Counted from the stretch's first letter, positions 8,225 to 17,035 are shown. The stretch: DNA of 64,000 nucleotides from Cohnella baijiui (GCF_020731285.1 NZ_JAJFOW010000015.1:1-64000), one strand, 5' to 3'. The notes: generated by a model from the letters alone, not told the origin. A program made the numbers and translations.

Positions 8225-8464
8225 TGGCTGCAACCCGCTCCACGGACAGAACGGGCTCCTCGACCGACAGGATGTTTTGCAACTTCGTGGACATCAGACT
8301 ATGGGTACGCGTGTAGTGAGACGGATGAGGTGCTGGATGCGCACTCAGAGACGATTGACGTGCTGGATGCGCACTCAGAGACGATTGACGTGCTGCATGT
8401 ACTGAAGCCGATCGGGGTGTGCATGGCAGGAGCGGACAGTTCGATCCGTATAAGGATTAAAGGA
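8225..8464 (+). pseudogene. Unidentified open fragment with a 30-bp internal duplication
   Basis: A reading frame without a start codon runs directly from the previous stop to the TAA at 8462-8464. It includes the segment TSDYGYACSETDEVLD, then two exact copies of a ten-residue unit (LDAHSETIDV) and ends SSIRIRIKG. I do not recognise the family. The lack of a start and ribosome site and the duplicated unit suggest a gene remnant rather than a working gene. Confidence 0.35.
8330..8389 (+). repeat. Tandem repeat, 2 x 30 bp
   Basis: Two identical 30-bp units (starting GTGCTGGATGCG) lie head to tail, with the first seven bases repeated a third time. The period is a multiple of three, so the surrounding open frame is kept. 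Confidence 0.9.
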
Positions 8465-8466
8465 TA

Positions 8467-8500
8467 AGAGACCGGTTTGTGACGGTCTCTATTTGTATAT
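8467..8500 (+). terminator. Hairpin terminator
   Basis: AGAGACCG pairs with CGGTCTCT around an 8-nt loop, followed by ATTTGTATATTT. Confidence 0.65.
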
Positions 8501-8614
8501 TTGGTCTAAAATGAGGATGTATCTGCAGCGAGGATTTCATAGCTATATAGCCGCCTATATATCGTTGGCCGTGTAGGATCCTCCTCTGAGAACAGTTGAT
8601 TTTAAAATTGAAGT

Positions 8615-8911
8615 CTAATATTGCTTGCGTATGTAGTTGTGAGAAATAACGGAAAATACGTTAGATATCATCAATATACATCCAATGGATAACTTGTAAA
8701 GTTCAGCTGTAAAACCGAATGCAAGATCGAATAAGATCAAAAAAGAAATAAGCCCGCTTAAAACAGAGAATGAGTATATGGCAGAGCGTCCGCTGATCTG
8801 GGATCCTCGTTCATCTTTACTTTCACTTTTCCTAAACTTAGTCAAGTAAATCACATTTATCGTGCATGCGATAAGGGCTAGCATCCACACTCCGCTCTCG
8901 ATCCACTTCAT
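8615..8911 (-). CDS. Small membrane protein paired with an Xre regulator
   Basis: 98 residues with three predicted membrane segments: about 6-23 (GVWMLALIACTINVIYL), 46-66 (SFSVLSGLISFLILFDLAF) and 73-90. A charged cytoplasmic loop (KFRKSESKDERGS) lies between the first two. Its start overlaps the stop of the upstream Xre-type regulator by one base (ATGA), so the two are translationally coupled. Small membrane protein plus short HTH regulator pairs are common in Bacillales, and the membrane partner is thought to modulate the regulator. No family function is established. Confidence 0.75.
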   Translation of the reverse strand: MKWIESGVWMLALIACTINVIYLTKFRKSESKDERGSQISGRSAIYSFSVLSGLISFLILFDLAFGFTAELYKLSIGCILMISNVFSVISHNYIRKQY

Positions 8912-9144
8912 CAGTTCTCATCCTCCTCGGTAATTTCCGTATATTGAAACACTTCATTGACGTCGACTCCAAACAATCGTGAAATCTTAAAGGCGAGTAT
9001 TAGCGAGGGGTTGTATCGGTTCACCTCGATTGAAGCAATGGTTTGCCTGCTCACACCTAACCGGTCGGCGACTTCTTGCTGGGACCACTTGCGGGTTGCC
9101 CGCAAAATATGCAGTTTATTTTCCAACTCTCCGTTAATTTCCAT
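8911..9144 (-). CDS. Short Xre/Cro-family HTH transcriptional regulator
   Basis: 77 residues, nearly all one HTH_3 domain: LRATRKWSQQEVADRLGVSR then QTIASIEVNRYNPSLILAFKISRLFGVDVNEVF. The tail is acidic (TEEDEN). ATG at 9144 is preceded by AGAGGTGATC, a near-ideal ribosome site; an upstream in-frame ATG at 9228 lacks one. It heads a two-gene unit with the membrane protein at 8615-8911. Two 21-bp direct repeats upstream (9165-9206) are likely its own operator. This compact type (YozG/YvaO-like) usually represses its own transcription. Confidence 0.88.
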   Translation of the reverse strand: MEINGELENKLHILRATRKWSQQEVADRLGVSRQTIASIEVNRYNPSLILAFKISRLFGVDVNEVFQYTEITEEDEN

Positions 9145-9164
9145 CTGATCACCTCTGATGTCAT

Positions 9165-9206
9165 TGTAATTTATTTTTGTTATACTGTAAATTATTTTTA
9201 ACATAA
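9165..9206 (-). promoter_or_regulatory. Direct-repeat operator/promoter of the Xre gene
   Basis: Two AT-rich direct repeats of 21 bp (both starting TGTAA on the plus strand, at 9165 and 9186) lie 20 bp upstream of the Xre start. Each contains TTATTTTT. They probably form the regulator's binding sites. Confidence 0.5.
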
Positions 9207-9385
9207 TGACTAAAATATTATACAACAACTGCGAAGGAGTACTGTGGGGCCATGCTTGTGGAGGAATAACTCAAGAAAGTCTTCTAGTTGTACAACAGGG
9301 TAAATGGAGGTTATTTCCTGCTGACTGTCGAATAAAGGGATATCGGCATGCATTACGTCAGCAGACAATCCCAGGGGTATATTAA

Positions 9386-9765
9386 ATGAAAGATGAGGAA
9401 CTGCGGAAGAGGATCGCTAACCTTTCGATATGGAAAAAGAACGGCCAACGGGCTCCACACAAGCCGTTGCTGCTGCTTCTTGCACTGGCTCAGCTACAGC
9501 AGAACCAGACCGTTTTGCGCTTGCTTTGTGCGCACTGCATCACAAACTGTTCGACCGTGGAGTGTTTACGATAACCGGGGAACGGGAAATGCTCGTTGCC
9601 GAGGAAGCGCATGGAACGCAAGGTTTCGAAGAGTGGCTGATGAGATTTCATGGAAGACGTATCCGGGCACCTATTCGTCCGATCTATTCGCCGAAGGAAA
9701 CGTTTATCGAGTGGCATGTTCGGGAGGTATTTAGAGGGCCTGCCAGATATAACATGCTAGTATAA
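9386..9765 (+). pseudogene. Internally deleted HNH endonuclease (phosphorothioate/ScoMcrA-type)
   Basis: The first frame gives MKDEELRKRIANLSIWKKNG then QRAPHKPLLLLLALAQLQ, the start of the sulfur-binding domain of HNH restriction enzymes that cut phosphorothioated DNA. About 45 residues in, a different frame takes over: FALALCALHHKLFDRGVFTI, GFEEWLMRFHGRRIR and EWHVREVFRGPARY. This is the HNH nuclease C-terminus of the same family. Roughly 200 residues between them, and the reading frame, are lost. The intact enzyme is about 300 residues and acts in the cytoplasm on modified incoming DNA. No dnd genes are seen nearby. The fragment is dead as a nuclease. Confidence 0.8.
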
Positions 9766-9906
9766 ATCGAATATCAAAGACTTTGAAGTGCGGCCGTTTC
9801 AAGGTAATCTACCGGGAAGCGGTCTTTTTAGCAAGCACATCATCCCCCCCATCATCTGTTGCCGAAAACGGTACAGTTGTGATAGGATGGACAACAGACT
9901 CTACGC

Positions 9907-9937
9907 TTCGAATCTACAAAGCCTCGTACGATTCGAA
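9907..9937 (+). promoter_or_regulatory. Inverted repeat upstream of the Bcr/CflA transporter
   Basis: TTCGAATC and GATTCGAA form an exact 8-bp inverted repeat with a 15-bp spacer, about 75 bp before the transporter start. A regulator-binding site is plausible; the regulator is unknown. Confidence 0.4.
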
Positions 9938-10011
9938 TGCAATAAATAGAAATATAGAGAAAAAGAGATAAAGAGTTATACAGATGGATAGGAGAATAGG
10001 AGCCACACTTG

Positions 10012-11238
10012 ATGACGACCAACAAGAACCGTTCGGCTGTTAGGCTAGCATTGCTGCTAGGCTTGTTTTCGACGCTCGGCCCTTTTACCATCGATATGTA
10101 TTTGCCGGCGTTTCCGGAGATCGTAAAGCAATTCGATACGACAGCTTCGCTCGTACAGCTCAGCCTGACCGCTTGTTTGCTCGGACTGGGCATCGGCCAG
10201 ATCGTCATGGGTTCGCTGAGCGACGTCCACGGCAGACGCAACCCGCTGCTGATCTCCATGGCCGTCTATGCCGCGGCCTCGTTGGCTTGCGCGTTGTCCC
10301 CGAATATATGGCTGTTGATCGCATGCCGGTTCATACAGGGATTTTCCGCTTCGGCGGGCATTGTCATTTCCCGCGCGATCGCGCGCGACCTGTACAGCGG
10401 TCACGAGCTTACCCGATTTTTCTCATTGCTCGTGCTCGTCGGGAATTTGGGTCCGCTCGTGGCGCCGGTTACAGGCAGCGGAATCCTCTCTTTCACGACG
10501 TGGATCGGCGTGTTTATCTCGCTGACGCTGCTGGGCATCTGCCTGTGGACGATGACGAAATGGGGGCTGCAGGAGACGTTGCCCGCCGATCAGCGCACGC
10601 CCAGCAATTTCGTGCAGCAGCTGCGGAATTACGGCATGCTCTTGCGGGATCGCCAGTTTGTCGGCTACATGCTGGCACAGGGCATTATGATCGCCGGCGT
10701 CTTCGCCTATGTTTCGGGAACGCCTTTTATCTATCAAAATATTTACGGGGCATCGCCGACCTTGTTCGCCTTTTTGTTCGGATCGAACGGCATCAGCTTG
10801 ATCATCGGCTCCCAATTGGTCGGACGGATGACGCACCGCATATCCGAACGCGCCTTTCTGTTGTTCGGCCTATGGCTTGCCTGCTTGGCCAGCATCATGG
10901 TCTTGGTGGTGGTCACTGTCCATGGACCGCTTTTCGCCTTGGTGATTCCGCTGTTTTTCTTCGTGGGGGCGATCGGCATTACCTCCACGGCGGCATTCCC
11001 GCTTGCCATGGAGAGCCAGAGCCATATGGCGGGCAGCGCCGCCGCGCTGCTAGGCGTCATTCCCTTCTTGCTCGGAGCGGTCGTCTCCCCGCTGGTCGGC
11101 ATTGCGGGCGAAGACACCGCCGTGCCGCTGGGCGTCATTATTTTGTTGACGAGCCTCGCGGCGATGCTGGCTTACTTCTTTCTGATCAGAAGAAGCCCGG
11201 GGGAGCCGCAGCGCGTGGCTTCTTCTAGTGACCTTTGA
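10012..11238 (+). CDS. Bcr/CflA-family multidrug efflux transporter (MFS)
   Basis: 408 residues with about twelve membrane helices. The first helix segment TLGPFTIDMYLPAFPEI is the signature of the Bcr/CflA drug:proton antiporters. The loop 2-3 motif GSLSDVHGRRNPLL is the MFS motif A, and motif C-like glycine-rich sequence GNLGPLVAPVTGS is in helix 5. It should export hydrophobic drugs across the cytoplasmic membrane using the proton gradient. ATG 10012 has AGGAG eight bases upstream; TTG 10009 is less likely. An inverted repeat at 9907-9937 may be its operator, and a terminator follows at 11289-11317. The family is certain; the substrates are not. Confidence 0.93.
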   Translation: MTTNKNRSAVRLALLLGLFSTLGPFTIDMYLPAFPEIVKQFDTTASLVQLSLTACLLGLGIGQIVMGSLSDVHGRRNPLLISMAVYAAASLACALSPNIWLLIACRFIQGFSASAGIVISRAIARDLYSGHELTRFFSLLVLVGNLGPLVAPVTGSGILSFTTWIGVFISLTLLGICLWTMTKWGLQETLPADQRTPSNFVQQLRNYGMLLRDRQFVGYMLAQGIMIAGVFAYVSGTPFIYQNIYGASPTLFAFLFGSNGISLIIGSQLVGRMTHRISERAFLLFGLWLACLASIMVLVVVTVHGPLFALVIPLFFFVGAIGITSTAAFPLAMESQSHMAGSAAALLGVIPFLLGAVVSPLVGIAGEDTAVPLGVIILLTSLAAMLAYFFLIRRSPGEPQRVASSSDL

Positions 11239-11288
11239 TTGTAGCCATTTCAATTGTGAATATAATAATCCCCTTCTCAGCAAGCATG

Positions 11289-11317
11289 AAGCCGACCGCA
11301 TAAGGTCGGCTTTTTTA
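11289..11317 (+). terminator. Intrinsic terminator after the Bcr/CflA gene
   Basis: AAGCCGACC / GGTCGGCTT with loop GCATAA, followed by a T-run. It differs from the hairpin at 392-420 by a single loop base. Confidence 0.85.
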
Positions 11318-11485
11318 CCGTCTGTCTCACGACTGCAGATAAATTCGCGTGAATGTTTTGCCAAACCCGATGGCGAACCGCCCTAGACGCGTATTTCATC
11401 CTCTTCATTCGTCCTCTCCAGTACACACTCCGTACAAATTGGAATTGTATAATGCACTCCAGATAGAGGAGAGGAGAGAACGCAA

Positions 11486-14400
11486 TTGAGCGGGTTGACC
11501 AGAATCAGCTTGAAAAATGGCGTTGCAGTCGTTATCTTATGTTTGCTTATATTGGGGTACGGATTCTATTCGGCTACGCAAATCAAGCAGCAGACGTTCC
11601 CGGATTTGGAGTTTCCGGCGGTCTTTGTCCAAGTCGTGCAGCCGGGCGCGTCGACAGAGGAGATGGAGACGAGCGTCGCTAGGCCAATAGAAGACAGTAT
11701 GAAGAGCATTAAGGGCTATGACTCCCTTACCAGCACTTCGTCGGAGAACGCCGCGAGCATCGTGATCCAATTCCCGTTCGGCTCGAATATGGACAAGCTG
11801 TCCGGCGATGTGGAAGCCGCCGTCCATAAGCTGAATTTGCCCGCGAATGCGAAAGTCAACGTTCAGCGATTGTCGATTAACGCCCAGCCCATCTATCAGG
11901 CCGCGATCTTCTCCGGCAGTGGAGACCCGCAGGCATTGGCGAAGAAGCTGGAGGGAGAAGTCGTTCCCGACATGCAGAAGCTGGACGGCGTCAGCTCCGT
12001 CGCCTTGAAGGGGACGACGTCCGAACAATTGAACATCGTCGTTGACCGGGAAAAAGCCGCTCAAAAGGGCATCAGCCTAAGCGCCATCCAGAGCGCCCTG
12101 CAGTCGCTGAACTATGCCCTCCCGCTCGGCACGGTCACGCAGGAGGAGACGACCATCCCGATCCGTCTGACAGGCAAAGTCGGCTCGTTAAAGCAGATCG
12201 AGGCGTTAAAACTGCGAGCCGCCGGCGCGCAAGGGATGGGGGCCCCTGCTTCCGGATTGCCGGGAAGCGCGGCGAACGGCGCTACCTTGCTGTCGGACAT
12301 CGCCGAGATCAAGACCGTGACGACGAAGGACCAGATCACCCGCTACAACGGAGAACCTAGCTTCGTTGTCGAAGTCATTAAGGATCAGGATGCGAACACG
12401 GCAGACGTCTCCGACGAAGTCAAAGCGCTGTTGGCTTCCTATGAAGACAAGGGCGACATGAAAGTCCATGTCATCTCCGACCAGGGAGACGAGATCAAGA
12501 AGTCGGTTGCCGATCTGGTTCGCGAAGGCTTGTTCGGCGCTTTGTTCTGCGTCATTATCATTTTCCTGTTTTTGCGGAATGTTAGAGCGACCCTCATTTC
12601 GATTCTTTCGCTGCCCATTTCGATTTTCGCGACGATCGCGATCATGAACCAGATGGGGTACACGCTCAATATTATGACGCTAGGAGGCATTGCCGTCTCG
12701 ATCGGACGGATCGTGGACGACAGCATTGTCGTGATCGAGAATATTTATAGATGGCGTCAGGAGAAGGGAGACCAGCTCCAAGGCAAAGAGCTGGCTTACA
12801 AGGCGACCCGGGAGGTCATCGGCGCGGTCGCTTCGTCTACCGTGGCGACGGTTGTCGTATTTGCGCCGCTTGCCTTTGTCAGCGGGATTATCGGGGAGTT
12901 TTTCCGGCCGTTCTCGCTTGCGGTCGTCATTTCGATCCTGACCTCCCTGCTTGTGGCGATGATGCTCATTCCGGTGATGGGGAGCCGTTTCTTCCGCAGC
13001 GTGAAGCCGCATCATCAGGTCAGCCGGATGGCCAACGGATTCGAGAAGATCATCCGAGGCGCTTTGAAGCGCAAAGCGATCGTGCTCGGCACGGCTGTCG
13101 TGCTGTTAATCGGCTCGCTTAGCATCATTCCGCTGCTGGGGGTGGCCTTCATTCCGGGGGCCTCGATTCCGACGGCAACGATCGATCTTACCCTGCCCTC
13201 GAAGAGCGGCATGGAGCAGACCGATCAAGTCGGCGCCCAAGTGGAAAGCTATCTGAAAGGGATGTCCGGCATCGAGAGCTATGAGGTGTCGATAGGCGGC
13301 TCGGGGAAAAATCCGTTGCGATCCTCCGGCGGCAAGAACAAAGCCACCGTAACGGCCCAATTCTCGGAAGGAACCGATATGAATCCCATCGTCGACCGAT
13401 TGAACGCCGAGCTCCCGGCGCTCGTGAATGCGCAAGTGCCGGATACGAAGCTTAACGTTCGGGCAGGTGCGCAGCAAGGGGCGCCGACGGGCGACAATAT
13501 CGACGTGGGCCTCTATTCCGAGAACGCGGATGAATTGGCCAGCGCATCCAAACAAGTCGAAGATCTGATGAAGCAAAACGGCGACTTGAAGGATGTCTCG
13601 AACAATATGGACGAAGTGACGCCGAAATGGGTGCTGACGCTTAATCAGGAAGGCCAAGACGCCAATGTCAGCCCCTATCTGATCATGCAGACCGTAAGCG
13701 AATTGCTGCGTCCGGTTGATGCGGGCACGTACAAGCTCGACAACGAAGACCGGGCCATCACTTTGTCCTATCGGCAGCCCATCGCCACCCGAGAGGAATT
13801 GGAGAACGTTCAAATCCTGACCGCAAGCGGGATGAAGAAGCTTAAGGATGTCGCCGATATTGCGGAGCAGAAAGCTTGGATCACGGTGAATCATGACGAT
13901 GGCAAGATGTATGCCAAGATTAGCGGTACGGTCAAAAGTGGCGATCAGGTATCCGTAGTGACCAAGAAAGTCCAAGACGATATCAAAAGCCTGTCGCTGC
14001 CAAGCAGCGTAACGCTGAATTTCGGCGGCGGCCTGAAAATGATTAATGAAGGCTTCGCGAGCATAGGTATCGCGATGGCGTCGGCGGTCGCGCTTGTCTT
14101 TCTCGTGATGAGCATGACGTTCGGCGGGCTGTTGACGCCGCTTATCATCCTGTGCTCGCTCGTGTTCATTCCGGTCGGTTCGCTTAGCGCGCTGCTGATC
14201 ACCGGGCAAGCGTTGTCGATGAGCGGGATGATCGGGATGCTGATGCTCGTCGGAATCGTTGTCACGAATGCGGTCGTCCTGCTGGACCGGGTCGAGAAGA
14301 ATCGCAAGTCCGGCATGCCGATTACCGAAGCGATCGTGGAGGCGTCCAAAACCCGTCTTCGTCCGATTCTGATGACCGCGTTCGCGACCATGCTGGCCTT

Positions 14401-14569
14401 GGTTCCGCTCGCGCTCTCGGGCTCCTCGACGAGTCTCATCTCCGGCGGTCTGGCGATTACGGTCATCGGCGGGCTGTTTACTTCCACGATTCTCACGCTG
14501 GTCGTCATCCCCGTCATTTATGAGATGGCATGGAAACGGCGTAAAGCGAAAGAAATCGAATCATTCTAA
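11486..14569 (+). CDS. RND-family efflux permease (AcrB/SwrC type)
   Basis: 1027 residues, the normal size for RND pumps. Helix 1 lies at about 10-32. The first large extracellular loop begins KQQTFPDLEFPAVFVQVVQP and includes GASTEEMETSVARPIE. Helices 2-6 start near residue 340. Helix 4 carries RIVDDSIVVIENIYR near 410, the Asp-Asp proton-relay pair of AcrB-type transporters. A second periplasmic-type loop and helices 7-12 follow, ending MAWKRRKAKEIESF. In Gram-positives this group includes SwrC/YerP, which exports surfactin-like lipopeptides and drugs. The TTG start at 11486 follows GAGGAGAG. No adaptor protein gene is adjacent, as usual in Firmicutes. A TATAAT box at 11448 may be its -10. 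Confidence 0.92.
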   Translation: MSGLTRISLKNGVAVVILCLLILGYGFYSATQIKQQTFPDLEFPAVFVQVVQPGASTEEMETSVARPIEDSMKSIKGYDSLTSTSSENAASIVIQFPFGSNMDKLSGDVEAAVHKLNLPANAKVNVQRLSINAQPIYQAAIFSGSGDPQALAKKLEGEVVPDMQKLDGVSSVALKGTTSEQLNIVVDREKAAQKGISLSAIQSALQSLNYALPLGTVTQEETTIPIRLTGKVGSLKQIEALKLRAAGAQGMGAPASGLPGSAANGATLLSDIAEIKTVTTKDQITRYNGEPSFVVEVIKDQDANTADVSDEVKALLASYEDKGDMKVHVISDQGDEIKKSVADLVREGLFGALFCVIIIFLFLRNVRATLISILSLPISIFATIAIMNQMGYTLNIMTLGGIAVSIGRIVDDSIVVIENIYRWRQEKGDQLQGKELAYKATREVIGAVASSTVATVVVFAPLAFVSGIIGEFFRPFSLAVVISILTSLLVAMMLIPVMGSRFFRSVKPHHQVSRMANGFEKIIRGALKRKAIVLGTAVVLLIGSLSIIPLLGVAFIPGASIPTATIDLTLPSKSGMEQTDQVGAQVESYLKGMSGIESYEVSIGGSGKNPLRSSGGKNKATVTAQFSEGTDMNPIVDRLNAELPALVNAQVPDTKLNVRAGAQQGAPTGDNIDVGLYSENADELASASKQVEDLMKQNGDLKDVSNNMDEVTPKWVLTLNQEGQDANVSPYLIMQTVSELLRPVDAGTYKLDNEDRAITLSYRQPIATREELENVQILTASGMKKLKDVADIAEQKAWITVNHDDGKMYAKISGTVKSGDQVSVVTKKVQDDIKSLSLPSSVTLNFGGGLKMINEGFASIGIAMASAVALVFLVMSMTFGGLLTPLIILCSLVFIPVGSLSALLITGQALSMSGMIGMLMLVGIVVTNAVVLLDRVEKNRKSGMPITEAIVEASKTRLRPILMTAFATMLALVPLALSGSSTSLISGGLAITVIGGLFTSTILTLVVIPVIYEMAWKRRKAKEIESF

Positions 14570-14586
14570 GGTTGCGATTGCGGCGA

Positions 14587-14622
14587 GGACAGATGAGCTT
14601 CAACCGAAGCTCGTTTGTCCTT
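14587..14622 (+). terminator. Hairpin after the RND gene
   Basis: A strong stem (GGACA..ATGAGCTTC / GAAGCTC..TTGTCC) with an AACC loop lies 18 bp after the stop. The trailing T-run is weak (CCTTGG), so termination may be partial. Confidence 0.6.
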
Positions 14623-14623
14623 G

Positions 14624-14651
14624 GTCATGACGGCGGAGCCGTTTTTACTTG
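14624..14651 (+). repeat. Internally deleted copy of the two-hairpin element
   Basis: The sequence begins GGTCAT like the 5' end of the full elements, then jumps directly to GACGGCGGAGCCG and TTTTTACTTG, their exact 3' end. About 70 bp between these points is missing. Like all full copies it lies just upstream of a gene in the same orientation (start at 14673). Confidence 0.8.
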
Positions 14652-14672
14652 AGAAACGGGAGGAGAGGATTC

Positions 14673-14912
14673 ATGATGAAGAAGCGGCTGAATTCGACGG
14701 GGACGAAGCCCCGTTTCAAGCTGCTGCGCGCAGCGTCCGTCACGGCTGGCGTGCTGATTGTTCTCATGGCTAGTGTCCTTGGATTGCATGTGCCGGAAAA
14801 ACAAGGCATCGAGGTCGCATTGATGCCGTTTGTTCTCATCGTGCTTGCGGTCGCCGTATTGCAGGTATTACAAGGATGCAAGCCTTCGCATGGACGCTCC
14901 CGCAGCGGATAA
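14673..14912 (+). CDS. Small two-helix membrane protein of unknown function
   Basis: 79 residues beginning MMKKRLNSTGTKPRFKLLR, a basic N-terminus. Two hydrophobic segments follow: about 23-41 (SVTAGVLIVLMASVLGL) and 50-67 (ALMPFVLIVLAVAVLQV). The tail is basic (CKPSHGRSRSG). ATG 14673 follows GGGAGGAGAGG, a very strong ribosome site, which supports real expression. It lies 21 bp before the response-regulator gene and so probably belongs to that operon. It may be an accessory of the sensor kinase, but this is a guess from position. I do not recognise a family. Confidence 0.65.
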   Translation: MMKKRLNSTGTKPRFKLLRAASVTAGVLIVLMASVLGLHVPEKQGIEVALMPFVLIVLAVAVLQVLQGCKPSHGRSRSG

Positions 14913-14933
14913 TGAGGATAGGAGGCTAACCCG

Positions 14934-15617
14934 ATGACCACCGTTATGGTCGTGGACGACGAGGCGCATATCCGGGAGCTCGTCCGGCTGTATCTGGAAG
15001 ACGAAGGCATGGAGGTCGTAGAGAAGGCTAACGGAGAGGAAGCCTGGCAATATTACAACAATCAAACGGTCGACTTGGTCGTTCTCGACATCATGATGCC
15101 CCGCATGGACGGATGGGAATTATGCCGCCGGCTCCGGGAGGCCGGGGACAAGCCGATTCTGATGATTACGGCCAAAGGGGAACCCATGGAGAGGATCAAA
15201 GGCTTCCAGCTAGGAACCGACGATTATTTGGTTAAGCCCTTCGAGCCGATGGAACTGGTGATGCGCGTCAAAGCGCTGCTCAAACGATATCGGATCTCGA
15301 TCTCGAAGATTGTCAAGCTGGGCAGCGTTACGCTTGACCAAACGAGCTATCAAATTCGGTACAAGGATTCCGGGCTTAGCGAAACGATTCCCTTGAAGGA
15401 ATTCGAGCTGCTCTTTACGCTCGCGAGCCATCCGGGCAAGCTGTTCACGCGCGATGCGCTCATTGAACGAATATGGGGCTATGAATACGACGGGGACTCG
15501 CGGACGATCGATACGCACGTGAAGCGGCTCAGAGAACGTTTTTACCCGTATGAGCACCACTTCAAGATCGTGACCCTTCGGGGGCTCGGCTACCGGCTGG
15601 AGGTATACAGTGATTAA
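14934..15617 (+). CDS. OmpR-family response regulator
   Basis: 227 residues. The receiver domain (about 1-120) has the acidic pair DD8-9, the phosphoacceptor Asp52 in LDIMMPRMDG, Thr79 and Lys101 in DDYLVKPFEP. The C-terminal winged helix (about 130-225) has the OmpR pattern IPLKEFELLFTLASHPGKLF, RDALIERIWGYEYDGDSRTI and TLRGLGYRLE. Phosphorylation by the kinase encoded next should enhance DNA binding. ATG 14934 follows GGAGG. The gene overlaps the kinase by eight bases. It sits downstream of the RND pump and the small membrane gene, so control of efflux or envelope stress is plausible but not shown. Confidence 0.95.
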   Translation: MTTVMVVDDEAHIRELVRLYLEDEGMEVVEKANGEEAWQYYNNQTVDLVVLDIMMPRMDGWELCRRLREAGDKPILMITAKGEPMERIKGFQLGTDDYLVKPFEPMELVMRVKALLKRYRISISKIVKLGSVTLDQTSYQIRYKDSGLSETIPLKEFELLFTLASHPGKLFTRDALIERIWGYEYDGDSRTIDTHVKRLRERFYPYEHHFKIVTLRGLGYRLEVYSD

Positions 15618-16977
15618 GTCCCTCTATGCGCGGATGATATTTGCCTTCCTGGGATCCGTGCTGGTCAGCTTGGTGCTGAGCTTTATGCTGAACAGCTCGC
15701 TCTACGTTGGCCAGCTTCGAACGTATATGCAGGAGAATCTCATCGCCAGCGGAAAGACGATCATCCAATCGTACAAACAATCCTACCCGAATAACTTGGA
15801 TGCCTTGCTCCAGGGACTCACTGCGCTTCCGAATTACTCCATACGGCTATTCGACCAAGAGGGAAAGCCGCTGCATGAGACAGGCGCCCCGTCGCAGGAC
15901 AAGTTCAATGTGAGAGCGGACCAACTCCGCGTCGTGCTGAACGGAGGCGTCTACCGGGAAACCGAGAAGCATGGATTCGAGCACATGACGATCGGCCTTC
16001 CCTTCCAGATCGGTGGGAAGCCCTATGCCTTGTTTATCGCCTCGAAGTTTGGCGGCTTTGCGAAAATGCTGTCCGGGTTTTTTCGAAATCTGCTGCTTAT
16101 CGTTTTGTTCTTCGGCAGCTTGTTCATCGTCGTCTCGGCCCGCTTCATCGTCCGTCCTTTGCAGCATTTGAATCGGGCAACCCTAAAAATGTCCAAAGGC
16201 GATTTCAGCATCCGTTTGAATACGAAACGAAAAGACGAAATCGGCCAATTGACCAGAAGCTTCAACCATATGGCGTACGAGCTGGGAATGCTGGAGAAGA
16301 TCAGGCGGCAATTTGTCTCGGATGTCTCCCACGAGATCCAGTCGCCGCTGACGTCTATCAAAGGATTCACGCAGGCGCTCAAGCATAAGAAAATGGATGA
16401 GGCCAGCCGATTGCGACTGCTCGATATCATCGAAGAGGAGAGCAACCGGTTGTCGCGTTTGAGCGAAGATTTGCTTCAGTTGTCTTCGCTGGAATACGAG
16501 CATCTTGCGTTGAATATCCGCCCATATCGATTGGACGAGCAAATCCGCAACGTCGTCATTGCCTCCGAGCCGCAGTGGTCGGCCAAGCATTTGGAGATCG
16601 AGCTGGCGTTGGCGGAGATCCAAATCCAGGCGGACGAAGACAAGCTTAGTCAGCTTTGGACGAATCTGCTCAGCAACGGCATTAAATTTACGGCCGATCA
16701 TGGCAAAATCCAAGTAAAGGCCGTCGAGGCCGATGGAGGCGTCGAGATCACAATCACCGACAACGGGCAGGGCATTTCCGAAGAGGAGATCGGCAACATT
16801 TTTAAACCCTTTTACAAGGTGGACAAATCTAGAGATCGAGCCGTCGGCGGGAACGGCATCGGCCTGTCTATCGTTAAGCGTGTCGTCGATTTGCACCATG
16901 GCGACATTCAAGTGACGAGCCAAGTCGGCCAATGGACGACGTTCCGTGTTTATCTGCCTAAGATCGCAATGAAATAA
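15610..16977 (+). CDS. Membrane sensor histidine kinase (HAMP, HisKA, HATPase)
   Basis: 455 residues. Two membrane helices (about 9-29 and 158-180) flank an extracellular sensor of roughly 125 residues. HAMP follows (FIVRPLQHLNRATLKMSKGD, about 179-230). The phosphoacceptor is His241 in DVSHEIQSPLTSIKGF; note HEIQSP rather than the common HELRTP. The ATPase domain has the N box LLSNGIKFT, G1 ITDNGQGI and G2 GGNGIGLSIVKRV. It should phosphorylate the response regulator encoded immediately upstream. GTG 15610 overlaps the regulator's end by eight bases, giving translational coupling. The stimulus is unknown. Confidence 0.94.
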   Translation: MIKSLYARMIFAFLGSVLVSLVLSFMLNSSLYVGQLRTYMQENLIASGKTIIQSYKQSYPNNLDALLQGLTALPNYSIRLFDQEGKPLHETGAPSQDKFNVRADQLRVVLNGGVYRETEKHGFEHMTIGLPFQIGGKPYALFIASKFGGFAKMLSGFFRNLLLIVLFFGSLFIVVSARFIVRPLQHLNRATLKMSKGDFSIRLNTKRKDEIGQLTRSFNHMAYELGMLEKIRRQFVSDVSHEIQSPLTSIKGFTQALKHKKMDEASRLRLLDIIEEESNRLSRLSEDLLQLSSLEYEHLALNIRPYRLDEQIRNVVIASEPQWSAKHLEIELALAEIQIQADEDKLSQLWTNLLSNGIKFTADHGKIQVKAVEADGGVEITITDNGQGISEEEIGNIFKPFYKVDKSRDRAVGGNGIGLSIVKRVVDLHHGDIQVTSQVGQWTTFRVYLPKIAMK

Positions 16978-17001
16978 CAACTCCACATTCGCCGCATCCT
17001 C

Positions 17002-17033
17002 AAAACGCTGACCCCTGCGGCCAGCGTTTTTTT
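17002..17033 (+). terminator. Intrinsic terminator after the kinase
   Basis: AAAACGCTG pairs with CCAGCGTTTT around a 10-nt loop and ends in seven T residues. The two-hairpin element begins three bases later. Confidence 0.85.
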
Positions 17034-17035
17034 GA

